From positions 1 to 46,905 of the forward strand of contig CAZUMS010000013.1 in NCBI GenBank assembly GCA_964621525.1: 46,905 nucleotides of DNA. The letters are read 5' to 3'. Position numbers and translations under genes: made by a program. The notes beneath the pieces are model-generated. The model was given only the letters and a program-made list of their open reading frames with translations, did no database searches and was not told the DNA's origin. This stretch comes from CAZMGV01 sp964621525 [NCBI: uncultured bacterium]. Lineage in GTDB: Bacteria > JAGRBM01. Below are positions 25,225 to 39,100 of the stretch, one piece after another. Every line of letters starts with the position of its first letter. The stretch's first letter is position 1.

Positions 25225-27426
25225 ATGTCCGTTCCCCGGCTCCATATTCCGCCCCGGACGCGCTGCCGGGCAGCGTGGCTTCTCGCCGCCCTGCTCTTCG
25301 CCGCCTGTTCCGAGGGACCGCTCCCGCCCAAGGGGCCTACCCTGTGGGAGCGTACGAAGAGCTATTTCCGCGAACAGGCCGCCTGGCTCCGTTCGCAGCT
25401 CCCGTGGACCGAACCGGATATTACCGGCGAGTGGAAAGGCTTCGTGCGGCTCACCGCCGGTGCATCGCCCGCTACGTACCGGCTCGTCCAGGACGAACAG
25501 CAGGTGACGGGCACCCTCACCGTCCAGGGCGATTCCCTGAGCTATCCGGTGCGTGGAACTTTCGAGAACAAACACCTCAAGGCGGTCATCTCCGTCTCCC
25601 ACGAACTCTGCGAGGGAGAGTTCGCCGTCGAGGGCGGCTACGAAAGCCCCTACCTGCGCCTCTCGGGGACAGGCTCCCTCTGCGGGCTCAAGGACGTGAC
25701 GATCCGGACCGACCTGAAGCGAGAGGTGTTCATCCTTGCTTCGCCGCCGGAACCTTCGCCGACGCCCGAAAGCCGCGAGGCCGTTCACTGGATCGATGGG
25801 GTGCCGGATCACTACCCGCTCGCGATGGATTTTTATCCGGTCATCGATCCGCTCACGGACGTCAGCAGCGGGCAGATCCGGGGGTTCACGTTCGAGATTT
25901 CTTCCGTGCCGGGGTTCCCGGTCCCTACCCGCTGCGAACGGATCGCTCCGCCCCCCGAGCTGTGCGAGAGCGAAGGCGGGCTCGTGCCGAACGAGCGGCC
26001 CGCCTGGCCGCTCGATAGTCCGGCGGTGCTCGACTGGGCCGTTATCGACCTAGACCGCCTCGCGGCCAGCGGGCCGAGCGTCGAGAAGGTCCTCACCCCC
26101 AGGGGGCGGGGGTTCGCCACGCTGGACGGCGGCTACGGGCTCCAGCAGATCATCGGCGGTAGGGCTGACGACGCCATCGAGGTGCTGCTCCAGCCGGAGA
26201 CGCCGGAGATTGCCGCCGCCCTCGAAGGGTCCCTATCCGAAGGGCGCTACTTCCCGCAGATCCTCGGCGGGAACTTCCGTCCGCTGGTTTATTCCCGCAT
26301 GGTCAGCACAGGTGAGGCAATCCGGCTGGCGAAGGGATCCCTTCCGCTCACGAACTGCGACTTCACCCGCCGCTGCCGCGGCGAATACCGGTTCAGCCGG
26401 GAACTCCTGAAGCTGGACCTCGCCAACCATCCGAACCTGATGCTGGCGGCACGGGTCCGCACCGAGGTCACGAAGCCCTACTTTTCCCGGCCCTTTGTCC
26501 GGGAAACCGCCGGCGGGACTTTCGAGCTGGCGTCGTCGTTCCATCCGCCGGGGGCGGACGGAAAGCCCTACCCCGTCTATTCCGCCGCGTCGCTCTCGCC
26601 GCTCAGCCAGGCGGACGTGCGCATCGACTATCCGCTCGTGACGTTCCAGATGGACAGCCGGAACAAGGTGTCGAAAATCGGCGTGCGGATCAGCGTCGCA
26701 CAGATCGTGAACAGCCTCCATGTGGCGGCGCCCCGGTTTCCTTCTTTCGCGGAAGCCGACGCCCAGATCCTGCCCGACTCCTGCATCGGTCTCGCCCGAC
26801 CGTCACCGGCCGAAGCCCGCCGGGCCTGCCAGGGGCTCCTTGACCGGCCCCGGACGTTCACGCTCCGAATCCCCGAAAAGCCGGATATGCCATCGAACCC
26901 CCCGCGGGATGGGCTCCTCGATCTCACGAAGGAAGCCTGGGACCATCAGGGCAAGGCCCGCTGGTCGCTGGACGACTGGCTGAGCCTGACGGTCCGGGTA
27001 CGCGGGACTTCCGGCCGGGAGACGGCCGAGGACTATCTTATTCAGCTCCGCGATGCGCAGGTGTCGGCGGAGAAGCTGCTCCGGTTCGTGGCGACGCCGA
27101 GAGTTCTGGAAGTGGACTACACGGGCGGCGAAATCCGCCGGGACTACAAGATCGAGGGGGTGCTCGTGACGGGCGACCGTGTGGACCTCACGCTGGACCC
27201 CGACACGATCGTGAAGGTGTCGCCGGTCAGCCTGCCCGCGCCCGAACTCCACGTCTCGCCCGGCACGCTGATGATCCATTCGCCGGGGATTTCCGTGCTC
27301 CGGTTCTACCACCGGAAATACACGCTGATGCCGGCCGAACTGGCGCTCGTCGTGAAAGACCCCGCCGCTCCGGATGCCGGACCGGCGGGGCCTCTGCTGG
27401 ACTTCGGGCGTCGCCCGGAAAAATAG
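25225..27426 (+). CDS. Large lipoprotein of unknown function
   Basis: This 733-residue predicted outer-membrane-type lipoprotein has the signal WLLAALLFAAC, with Cys28 acylated and Ser following it, so it should not be retained in the inner membrane. I chose ATG 25225 over 25213. About residues 60-165 look beta-rich, with GEWKGFVRL... and TGTLTVQGDSLSYPVRG segments that resemble the beta-sandwich 'extracellular lipocalin-like' pattern. The rest (about 185-733) is mixed strand/loop with many Cys-free beta stretches. I recognise no known enzyme. It stands between an RHH regulator and an NtrC-type gene on the opposite strand. Confidence 0.75.
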   Translation: MSVPRLHIPPRTRCRAAWLLAALLFAACSEGPLPPKGPTLWERTKSYFREQAAWLRSQLPWTEPDITGEWKGFVRLTAGASPATYRLVQDEQQVTGTLTVQGDSLSYPVRGTFENKHLKAVISVSHELCEGEFAVEGGYESPYLRLSGTGSLCGLKDVTIRTDLKREVFILASPPEPSPTPESREAVHWIDGVPDHYPLAMDFYPVIDPLTDVSSGQIRGFTFEISSVPGFPVPTRCERIAPPPELCESEGGLVPNERPAWPLDSPAVLDWAVIDLDRLAASGPSVEKVLTPRGRGFATLDGGYGLQQIIGGRADDAIEVLLQPETPEIAAALEGSLSEGRYFPQILGGNFRPLVYSRMVSTGEAIRLAKGSLPLTNCDFTRRCRGEYRFSRELLKLDLANHPNLMLAARVRTEVTKPYFSRPFVRETAGGTFELASSFHPPGADGKPYPVYSAASLSPLSQADVRIDYPLVTFQMDSRNKVSKIGVRISVAQIVNSLHVAAPRFPSFAEADAQILPDSCIGLARPSPAEARRACQGLLDRPRTFTLRIPEKPDMPSNPPRDGLLDLTKEAWDHQGKARWSLDDWLSLTVRVRGTSGRETAEDYLIQLRDAQVSAEKLLRFVATPRVLEVDYTGGEIRRDYKIEGVLVTGDRVDLTLDPDTIVKVSPVSLPAPELHVSPGTLMIHSPGISVLRFYHRKYTLMPAELALVVKDPAAPDAGPAGPLLDFGRRPEK

Positions 27427-27431
27427 CCGCG

Positions 27432-28976
<1,545 letters not shown>

Positions 28977-29024
28977 GTGTCTCGCACTCCTGTCCGCTAC
29001 CCGAACCGCGTCCTTAGACCCCTC

Positions 29025-29074
29025 TTGTTTCGTAACTACTCAACTGCCCCTCAGCGTGTATCGTTACGAAACAA
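29025..29074. promoter_or_regulatory. Pair of 12-bp inverted sites upstream of NtrC-type gene
   Basis: TTGTTTCGTAAC (29025-29036) and its exact reverse complement GTTACGAAACAA (29063-29074) are separated by 26 nt. Each arm itself contains a near-palindrome, GTTWCGWAAC, and the two centres are 36 bp apart, about 3.4 turns. This is the layout expected for two dimer sites of an activator or repressor. It lies 49-98 nt upstream of the regulator's start. Confidence 0.6.
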
Positions 29075-29108
29075 ATTGCACGGTTCTTTGAGCAACTGTA
29101 TAGAGAAG

Positions 29109-29124
29109 AGCAATGCACGTACCG
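29109..29124 (-). promoter_or_regulatory. Possible sigma-54 promoter
   Basis: Read on the minus strand, CGGTAC-GTGCA-TTGCT has GG and GC separated by 10 nt, as in the sigma-54 consensus TGGCAC-N5-TTGCT, with two differences. It lies about 133 nt upstream of the NtrC-type start, beyond the paired palindromes. Weak but well placed. Confidence 0.35.
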
Positions 29125-29199
29125 GCTTGAGACACCTAGGGTTCATGACACCTAATTAATTGAAATTTATAATATTTTTAGGGAGTGAGTAAAATCACT

Positions 29200-30009
29200 T
29201 TATTCCCGGTATGCTATGATGCGTCTGAAATCGTACCTAATAGATACGTTTTTAGATTCAAAAAGATACGTAAACGCAGACCTCGTCGACTCTACCATGC
29301 CCTCGCTGGCCTCACCGGAACGGACCATCTCCCCGGCTCCGGAGAGCAGCAGATCCCTGAGATATCCGGCCCAACGCCCGTAATCAGCCGATCCGGGGCC
29401 GCAGTCGATGACCGGAATATCGCTCCCCTCAACCCGGGCAAATCCGGCCTCCAGGGCCAGCCGGTCCAGACGGCTGCCGATGAACGGATCTCCGCCCGAG
29501 TGCTGCTGGTGCCGGTTGAAAGCGTCCCACCAGTCCTGGATCGCCGGTTGCGGGGGATCGAACCGGAGCGTCTGGTTCTGGACTTCGGTGAACACGGCCA
29601 CGCCGCCGGGGGCGAGCACCCGCCGGGCCTCGCGCAGGATGCGCAGGGGATCGGGGACATGCTCGAGCAGCCAGATCGTGATGACCCGGTCGAAGCTCCC
29701 GTTTTCAAACGGAAGGTTCCCCGCGTCGGCCTCGAACAGCCGTACCTTGCTCGATGCACATTCATCGGCGAGGTGGCGGTGCGCCCTGGCGAGATGTTCT
29801 TCCGAGATGTCCACGCCGGTCAGCCGGAGATGCGGCCACTTCCGGTGGATCAGCTTCAGCTCCGCGCCCACGGCGCAGCCCAGTTCGAGCAGGGTTCCGG
29901 CATCCTGCCAGTCCAGCCCGCCGAACACGAACGGGGCGAGCACGTCCGCCTGCCCGATCAGGCGGCGGAACTCGGCGTCGGAATATCCGTGAATGTAACC
30001 GGCGGGCAT
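29200..30009 (-). CDS. SAM-dependent methyltransferase (class I)
   Basis: The 269-residue protein has the Rossmann methyltransferase motifs: LLELGCAVGAELKLI (motif I, SAM binding), LTGVDISEEHLARA (acidic residue binding the ribose), FEADAGNLPFENGSFDRVIT and LEHVPDPLRILREARRVLAP (motif IV-VI). The substrate is unknown; the pattern fits small-molecule or lipid-head-group methyltransferases (Methyltransf_11/25-type). The last 25 codons (29200-29280) are much richer in A/T than the rest and run into the AT-rich intergenic DNA, so the C-terminus may have been joined from foreign sequence. The gene follows the giant lipoprotein gene, whose terminator lies just upstream. Confidence 0.88.
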   Translation of the reverse strand: MPAGYIHGYSDAEFRRLIGQADVLAPFVFGGLDWQDAGTLLELGCAVGAELKLIHRKWPHLRLTGVDISEEHLARAHRHLADECASSKVRLFEADAGNLPFENGSFDRVITIWLLEHVPDPLRILREARRVLAPGGVAVFTEVQNQTLRFDPPQPAIQDWWDAFNRHQQHSGGDPFIGSRLDRLALEAGFARVEGSDIPVIDCGPGSADYGRWAGYLRDLLLSGAGEMVRSGEASEGMVESTRSAFTYLFESKNVSIRYDFRRIIAYRE

Positions 30010-30050
30010 TTCATCCCCATGTACGCGCGCCGCCTCGCGACGGTCAAACG

Positions 30051-30079
30051 GAAACGGCCGGCTGCATCCAGCCGGCCGT
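30051..30079 (-). terminator. Terminator of the giant lipoprotein gene
   Basis: An 11-bp perfect stem ACGGCCGGCTG/CAGCCGGCCGT with a 4-nt loop is followed on the minus strand by TTTCCGTTT. It lies 28 nt downstream of the giant gene's stop and about 40 nt upstream of the methyltransferase start, so the latter needs its own promoter. Confidence 0.75.
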
Positions 30080-30106
30080 ACCGCCCCTTCAGGCCTGACC
30101 CCGTTC

Positions 30107-33100
30107 TCAGCGCGGGATCGTCACCAGAACCAGACGGTCGTTGTCGCCGACGCTGTCACCGCCATCAGTCATCAGCCACAGCCGTACGGGCAGTAGTGCT
30201 TCATCCCCGGTTGGAACGGGTCCCCGCAGCATGGGCCCGGCCGCAATAGCCATGACCGGAATATTCATCGAGGAGCTGCCGGAGTAGAGCAGGTGCGACA
30301 CTTTCCACCGTCCTCTCAGTTCCCCGGCAAGACTCAGTTCCGCCACATAGGCCTTGTTGCCGAAAGGATTCTGCACGAGGACGAACAGCGTTCCGGTCGA
30401 ACTGTGGAAGGCCATCGACTTCACGATCTCGCCCGGCTGGATCAGCGATTCCGGAACCGAAACCCGCGAGATCAGCGCCCCCGGATTGTTGAACTGCGCC
30501 TGGTCGATCCGCAGCAGCGAATACCCTGCATCGCCTGTGCGCCTGGCAAGCAGGATCAGCTCGGTCATGAGCGGAGAGACAGGGCTCGTGGCAACGGCGA
30601 CCGGTCCGTTGTTCTCCAGATAGAACGGGGCCGCTGTCAGATCGGTACCGCCTGACCGGAGCGAGTTCGCGTTGCTGGGGCCGGTCTCGGACCTTGGCCA
30701 GCTGTATAAGGCGAGTGCACTCGCGCCCGCGTCATGGCAGATGGCGTTCAGGACCGGCGCACCTACAGGAGTGGATGAAACGTAGTCCAGGCCGTCACGG
30801 CTGAAGGCGATCGACCTGACCACACCGGTGCCTGCGCAGGCAGTACCGCTGAGTCCCATCATGTCCTGGGTATCGATGCCGGTATAATCCTCGACAGAGG
30901 GGTCCGGGTCATATTCCCGGACCGCGAGGACGGCGGCCTGGTCCGCAAGGATATACAGCCGGTCCTCGTCGCCTGTCATGACGCCGGGATTCAGCAGGTT
31001 GCCCAGACTGGAGTTCGCCTGGGTGTCCAGGACCGTCGGTACGGCCGGACGGTCGATGACCGATATCGGCGCGGACGGGAGCAGCGCCGGCACCAGGCTT
31101 TCCGCCAGCAGGCCCGCCAGGTAGGCATAGGAATACCCCACGCTGGTTACCAGCATGGATACGACTTCTCCGGGCAGGTCGATACTGAGCACCTTGCCGC
31201 CGAAATCCGCACCGTCGTAGTTGAACTGCGGGTTCACGCCATCGACGAAATCGTTGCCGGCATAGGCCTGGGTGATCGATGGGCTCTGGCCGGGTTCAAG
31301 CGACGGGGAGAACAGGAATGGTTCGGTACCTCTCGTTCCTTCCAGGGTGAGCGCCCACCGCGATCCGTATGGCTGGGCATTGACCGTGCCCGGGAAAAGG
31401 CCCGGAGCGTGGTGGTTCACATTGCCCACCTGCACCTTGAATGCTGCCGTTCCTCCGTTGCTGAAACCGGCGCCCGGAGCGAGCAGCAGGTCGATCTCGA
31501 TACGGCTGTCCGCACCCGGATAGGTCGCATCGTCCAGGGTAATCACGAGACGCTCGGGGGCGGAGAGCGCCTCGGCCTCGAAGTATCCATCCATGCTGAG
31601 ACCATCGAGATAGACGGAGACCACGTCCTCAGGCATCGGCGAAACGACCGAGGGCGGGTACTGGATGATCACCTGATCGATACCGCCATCGTTCAGTGCC
31701 GTCGCTGTGCGCACCGAGAGCGTTACCACCTGCGGATCTTCGCCTGCCAGCACGCGGCGGTTGAACCCTGCCCGTGCAGGCGGCTCGGAATAACCGCGGG
31801 CGGAGCCGCCCACATGTCCCGGCTGAATAGCGCCGGCCGAGGGCTTCACACCCGGCGCGGAAAGGGTGAACGTGTCTTCGCCCGGAATCGGGACGACCGG
31901 TTCGTCGATCTGGAACTGGTCGCCCACGGACGGGGGTACCTCGTAAAGATCGAAGGTATCGCCCGGAGCCGGCTGAACGTCGATCCGGAAGTCGTACCAG
32001 AAGTCATTGGGATCGCCCACATAGCCCTGAAGTTCTGCGATACAGAGCTCCGGGCTCGTACCGCCGGTGTAGGCCGTGATCATGAAGCTCTGCCCCACCA
32101 GTGGACCTTCCGTATGATAGGTGATCGTCAGACCCACATAGGCTCCGGGATTCTCGCTCAAATTGAGGCTGTACGCGTAAAGTCCCGACAGGCAGCCGGT
32201 CGAGCTGTTAGGCGCATCGCTAGGGTAGACATAAATACCGAGCGATTTCGTCGTCTCGAACTGACCCAGAACCGGATCATACCCGTCAATGTAAAACCCG
32301 GACCCATCCAGCAGGCCGCTCGTGAAATACAGACGTTCGTAGTACGAATACTCGTCCTGGACGTAATAGCCGGGAATGTCCGAGAAACCCGAACCGCTGA
32401 ACGAGAAGGTATCGGAGTTGACGGGAGCGGTTACCGTTCCCTCCAGCGTGCCGGTGTTCAAGGTATCGGCCAGCGTGAATTCCCGGGTGGCTCCCACGTA
32501 GTCCTGAACGATGAACGACGATGATGTGTAAGGTCCGTCAAGGAACGTAAGCTGCTGCCCGTTGTAGAAGTCGTCTACGTCGACGAGTGAGGCATCGCCC
32601 TGGAAGGTGGAGCCGTCGGGTGGTGCATCCGCCACGGACCGCGTGACGAGAAGCGTATTCTCGAACGACGGGTCCACGGTGAACCGGCCGGTGGAGCCCT
32701 CATAGCCCGTCACCGTCAGCACGTTCCCCGCATAGTAGCCGTTGTCGAAGGTCAGCTGGTAGCCGGAGTAGTAGCCGTCGGACGGGGAAAGTCCGCCGCT
32801 GGCGAAGAAGCGGGAGGTACTGAGCCGCCCGGACACCTGGACTCCGTTCAGCGCCGTTGTCGGCACCGGAATGGCAATGTCCGGGAATGACGAAGCCAGC
32901 GCCCCATCGGTGACGGCGTCACTCGAGGCCCGGCCCTGCGCCGAACTGGCCAGAAGGATATCAAACTCGCTGCCGATATCCGGAGTCACCGTCTCGAACG
33001 CGTCCAGTGTGAAATCCGAATTTGACGCCAGCGTGAACTGGTACAGCGGGCTGCCCGTGTAACCGGTAATCCAGTACTCCTTGCCCTTCAGGTTTCCGCT

Positions 33101-36100
33101 CACGAACCGCAGCTTGTAGTTCACGTAGACGGCGGCGGCCGGCGAGAAGTCCGCCGAGGCAGCATTCAGGACGCTGACCGGCGCGGCACTTACCGCCGTG
33201 ACGGTTGCCAGTTCCGCAAGGACGGAGTTCTCGGGCTGCAGCGAGTAGTCGCCGTTCGCCGAATCGGTAAACCGGGGCGAGAGGTAGGCGCCGTACGGCA
33301 CCTGCGCCTGATTAATCATGCTCCCTGCACCGCAGAAACCGTAAATGTCCGGCGTGCAGATACTGCCACCGTAATAGACGTTGTCCGAAATATTGCCCGA
33401 CGAGACCGTCAGTGCGGTTCCGCCGACATACGACAGGGCCGTGCCCACGTTATGGAAAATATTCGAACGGATATCGAGCCCCGGGGTGGTATCGATCGTT
33501 CCGGTTCCGAACACGACACCGGCTTCGAGTCCGTCGAATGTGTTGTTCAGGATCATCACCGACGTCAGCGGGTCCGGGAACACGGACGTACTGCCCAGTG
33601 CGTTCGTCAGATGAATACCGGGAGGAAGGGCATGCCCGGCCGGATTGGCGAACACGTTATAGGCCACCATCGTTCCGTTCAGGCCGGAAACGCCGTCCAG
33701 CAGCAATGCGGTGTCGTTTCCGGTCAGGAAGCGGTTGCCGGCAACCGTCGCCCCCGGCACGCGGATCCGCGCGCCCTCGCCGTTCTCAACGGCCGACTGG
33801 TCGAACTCGTTCCGGAGAACGTCCAGATTGGCCGCCGAAGTTTCAGCCACCAGCCCGGTCATCCGCGCGCCGGTGACCCGGTTATCGGCAACCGTGACGT
33901 CCGGATCGTTCACCATAAATCCGACATTGAAACCAACGGCCGAGTTTCCGGGTCCGATCGAACGGTTGCCAGGATTGTTGTCCGCATCGACCTGAACGGC
34001 CGTATCCGTATTCTGGTCCGCGTCGACGAATGTGTTGTACGCCAGACTGAATGCGTTGGCGTCGCTTACGGATTCGAACACCCGGAAACCGGAAGCCATG
34101 TAGAACTGGTTTCCGACGACCCGATGATCCGGACCTGCCGCCCCCAGCCGGATACCCGACCCGACCTGCGAGAAGACCATCGCACTATCGGCGAGATACG
34201 AGGAGGGCGACGTGGAGATATCGATGCCCACATCCGTATCCGAGACCAGCATCCGGCTCCGGACAAAACTGAGGGAACCGCCCGTTACGCTGATGACCGA
34301 AGCCTCTCCGGGTCCGGCCACATCAATCACGGTATCTTCAATGGACAGGGGACCGCCAGCGACGGCGAACAGCGGCACCGTCATGCTGATGTCGAAGCGG
34401 GTACCCGTTACCGACATCGGCGTTACCACCTGCGCCACCGTCCCCGCAGTGCCTCCCGATGCCGAGAACTCGAGGAGACCACGGCCATCAACCCACAGCC
34501 CGTCTCCCTGGGAATCCGCGAAGACGATCTGGCCGTTCGTCAGAGGATCGAGAGTGACCACGATCCCGCCGTCGGGCGGAATGATTTTCAGGTCCCCGTC
34601 GATGACGTTGGCCAGCGAATGCGCGCCGAAGCGAAGGCTCCCCGGAGTGGCTTCGTCGTCACCATTGTCGAGCAGCTGGTAGGTGGATACGTCGAAGCTG
34701 ACCGTATAGCTGATCTGCTGATAGGTGCCCCCGTAGCCGCCGCCCCCGCTGGAAACCTCGAATTCGAGGTCCGCGCTGTCATCCAGCGGATCGGACACCA
34801 GGTAATCGACGAAGTAGATCCCGTTTCCGCCAGAGGACGGCTGGTGAGTGAATACCGCCGTGTTTTCCGTCCAGAGCCTGAACCCCAGGTCCGGATCGTA
34901 CTCGCCAGCAGGAGCGTACTGGACCTGTATGCGTACAAGCTGTCCGCGCCGGAAACCCTGAAACGTGAACCGATCCGTATCGAGGGGAGCTTCCAGATTA
35001 TAGGAACCATACGATGCGACGGAGGCACTCGCATCCTCGTTCGGCACAAACACCAGGTTGTCGGTCGCCTCGTAGAAACTCCAGGGATCGAGCGGGTCCG
35101 AAGCAGACAGCAGTTCGTCGCTGTCGGAAATGGAATCCCCGTCCGTATCCGCGAGCATCGGATCTGTTCCGTCCGAATACTCGTCGTCGTCGTCACTCCC
35201 GTCCCCGTCGCTGTCGGTGAGCAGGGGATCAGACTGGAGCTGGAACACCGGAATACCCGGGAAAAACAGGAACCGGTCACCGTTCGGATCCGAAGTCACG
35301 ATGTCCACGGCGCCGTCGCCGTTGAAATCGGCTGTCTGGATCATGAACGTGCTGGTTTCGGCGTACAGGTCCTGATCGCGGTCGAAGTATCCAGTCGGAC
35401 GCTTGTCCACGCCCGCGCCATGGAACACCAGAACCCAGCTGTATCCGGAGTCGTTGTAGGCTGTGAGGAAGTCGGGCACCCGGTCGCCATCCAGATCCGT
35501 CACATGGAGGTCGGGCGAGACGGAGTCGTAGAGGTAATCAGATTCGAACCGGAAGCCGGAATTGGAATCGAACCCGAAATCGAGATCTCCGCGGCCGGCA
35601 ATACCCCGCTGGAACGAAACGCCGACGTAGGGGTCCGTCAGCTTCACGAACATGTCCGGAACCATGTTGCCGTCGAAATCCGCAAATTCGAAATCGGCCA
35701 GACCTCCGAACGACCACGAGTAGCGGACGACCGGATCGCCTACGGTACCGGCCGGAACACCCGCGCCAGCCGCACACCCCGAAGGCGGATTCACCGCCGC
35801 ACCGCAACCCGGGAGGAAAGTGACCTCGTTCGAATAGGCTGTTGCGATATCGTCGATGCCGTCCCGGTTCACGTCCGCCACGCGGACCAGCGTCGAGCTG
35901 ACGGAACCCAGCACCTGGACCGCGGAAGCGTATGACGTTCCGCCCTGGTGAACGAGCACAGAAACCGTTTCCGTACCGTTGTCGCCGACAACGATGTCCG
36001 GTCCGTTCAGGCCGTCCCAGTCGATAAAGTCGAAGTCGGCCGTATCCGGGCTGTCGCCGATCTCGTATTCGTCGTAACTGCTGAACAGGCCGTTGGGATT

Positions 36101-39100
36101 GCCGTCGCCCGGTGCACAGTCGCCCGGCGCCGTAACGGCGCCGCAGCCCCAGTAAATGTATATCTCGGTGAAATCACCGCCGGGCGTCAGCACGCTGACC
36201 ACGTCGAGGATTCCGTCGCCGTTCAGGTCCCGGGTGCGGAGGCGGTCCAGTTCGGGATACGACGTGCCCAGAACGGTCGAGGGGTATATCCCGAAATCCC
36301 CGTCCCCGTCGTTCGCAAACAGCTGGAGACTTCCGGCCAGGGAGAGATAGGCGATCACGTCCGGGGCTCCGTCCCCGGTGAAGTCGCCCGTCACGATATG
36401 CGTCGGTGCGGTCGAGACGCCGGTCTCGCCATAATAACTGGAGCCGAATTTCCCGTTACCGCGGGAGACGACTTCGTCCCCGTCGGCCACATCGTCGTCG
36501 TCGCTGTCCCAGTCGAACGGCGCATAGATTCCGTCGCCGTCCGGATCCGGCGGCTCGCCCATGTGGATCAGTTCGTATCCGTCCGGAATGCCGTCGCCGT
36601 CCCAGTCGGGAACGAACGGGTCGGTTCCGGCATCAACCGGGGAAACATAGACACCCGGGAGCTGCGGCTCGACCCAGGTCCCGGTCTCCGCGAAGCTCGG
36701 GTACAGGTCACCGTCTCCGTCGGGTCCGCCGATGATGACGCCGATCTGGGAGACGTTGCCGAACGGACCCGGCAGTTCGTACGAGTAGGCGACCGCCGGC
36801 CGGCCGCCCGGGCCGGCCGCTACGTCGTAGAAGAAGCCGGATTGGAGCGGGCCGCTGCGGAAATCCATCTCCACGGTTTCCCAGTACAGGCCGTCCGAAT
36901 AATCGCCTCTCGCCAGGATCAGCTTCCGGTCCACCCCGCCGATCAGCACTTCCCCCCCTCCGTCAAGCAGATCCAGTCCTCCACCGCCTCCACCGCCAGG
37001 CAGCGAGGTAAATACGGCGTAGATATACCCGTCGGGAGAGACCGCGATACGGGGCGGCGTCTGGGAACCGGGCTCATAGGAGATCTCCGAAACACTGTCG
37101 GCCCACTCGCATCCGCGATCGACCTTGGTGTAGACGGCCCGGTCGTCTCCCTCGCCGCTGCTGCTCAGCATGGTGACCAGCCAGTCGCCACCCGGCAGCG
37201 CCGCAACCTGCGAGTCGAAATAGTTTTCGTAGCCTTCGCCGATCGAGAGCGATTCGTCCGGGAAACCATCCCCCTGCCAGGTCTGTCCGCCGTCCAGCGA
37301 GCAGGTGATGTAGGCCGAGCCGTACCCGGATTCGTAGACGAGGGCGATATTGCCTTCATCGCTGATGGCGAGGTCCGGGAAGTAATCGCCCGATGCGCCG
37401 GGTGTAACGACCGGGTCCGACCAGCTGACGCCCCTGTTGTCCGAAACCATCACGGCGATCTGCGAATAGGGGTAATACGGGTTCGGATCGTAAGTTTCGT
37501 CCACTTCGACGGCGACAGCGACCCGGTTGAGGTGGGCGGCGATATCTACGCGATCGAACCGGTAGCTGTAATCCGGCTCTTCGTCGGGGTAGGTGAGATC
37601 TGTTTCGGCCCAGCTCCCGCCTCCGTCGTACGACGAGAAGACCCTGAGCAGCGGCGAAGCACCTGATTCCGTAACGGCCAGATAGACATCCTGACTGTGT
37701 GCGGAGGTGGCGATGGAGATCGAATCCGATTCCTCGGTTCCCGTATAGGACAGCGGGTTCGCGCCGAAAGTGACGCCGGAATCCGGAGATCCGTTCACCT
37801 CTGAGAAGTAGGCTCCCTGAACGTTATCGTAGCGTTTGCTCGCCACCAGAAGCTTCCCCTCGCTCCAGAGGTCCGGCGACGGCCAGGCGATCACGGCGTT
37901 CTCGATATACAGGTCCGGATCGTCGTACCGGAGCTCTGCAGGGGTACTGGCCCGCGTGAATGCATACTTCGGCCAGAAGAAATCTGTGGCGTTCGCCTGA
38001 AGATCGTCCGAATAGTCGTCGAGGCCGTCGCGATCCGTGTCCGGGTGCCGGGGGTCGAGATCGGCGAAATTCTCATAGTCGTCTGACAGTCCGTCGTTAT
38101 CCGTATCTTCGTTATTCGGGTCGGTACCGGCACCGAAATACTCGGCCCCGTCGTCCAGACCGTCGTCGTCGGTATCCGCGATATTGGGATCGCTGCTGTA
38201 CGAGAGGGAATCCACCGTAAAAGTAGCGTGCAGATTGTGCACCGTACGCAGTCCCGCCATGCTGCCGAGGACGATATCCGGGATGTCGTACCCCGCCGGC
38301 TCGGCCGGGGCGGTCTGCACAATAAAGAGTGCCGGCGCCGCACCTGTGCCGGTGAGCGTCTGAACGGTGAAGCCGTAGGGCCGTCTTCCGTCGCTCACCA
38401 GCACGTTGGGCTCGGCTCCGCCGTAGGTGATCACAACGTCATTCATGCCGTCCGCATTGAGATCGGCCACATCGATCCGCTGTGCCCCCACGACGTCCGC
38501 TTCGGTATGAAGCGGCACCGCCCGCGAAAATACCGGGCCGTCCCAGAACTCAGACGCCGTTTCGAGCAGCCAGACCGTCGTGTCGGTCTGGTCGCCATTA
38601 TCAGGATTTGGGTGCGCCTCGGCGACGATCAGGTCATCGAGCCCTTCGCCAGTCAAATCCGCATAAGTGAACGCGGAAATTCCGCTGCCGCCGTTGGAGA
38701 ACGTGTAGCCGTCCAGCAGTAGCCGCGTGTCCGAGAAGCCGAAGTTGCCCGGATCTTCCATTTCGGTCCAGTAGAGCGACCCGCCAGGAGCGTCGAGAAT
38801 CACGAAATCCGGATAAGAGTCGTTGTCAATATCCCTGTTGATTACCGCCGACATCGATGACGGCAGGTCCGGAATATTCAGCTCGACATAGTCACCGAAC
38901 GGGGGTTCCTGGCTCTCCGATACGCAACCGGCCGGGGGAATCGGATCCCCGCAGCCGGGGAGCATGGAAACATTCCCGTTGCTGTAGAAGACCAGCAAGT
39001 CTTTCCAGCTGTCATAACCGAGATCGTGCGAGATCAGCGCCGCCGGTGAACCCGTATCGCTTCCGGACGTGAACAGATACTGGGTTCCTTCGGCCAGATC

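Noticed and set aside
36990-37990. Sialidase
   Set aside because: Asp-boxes alone do not define a sialidase; the Arg triad and other catalytic residues are not apparent.
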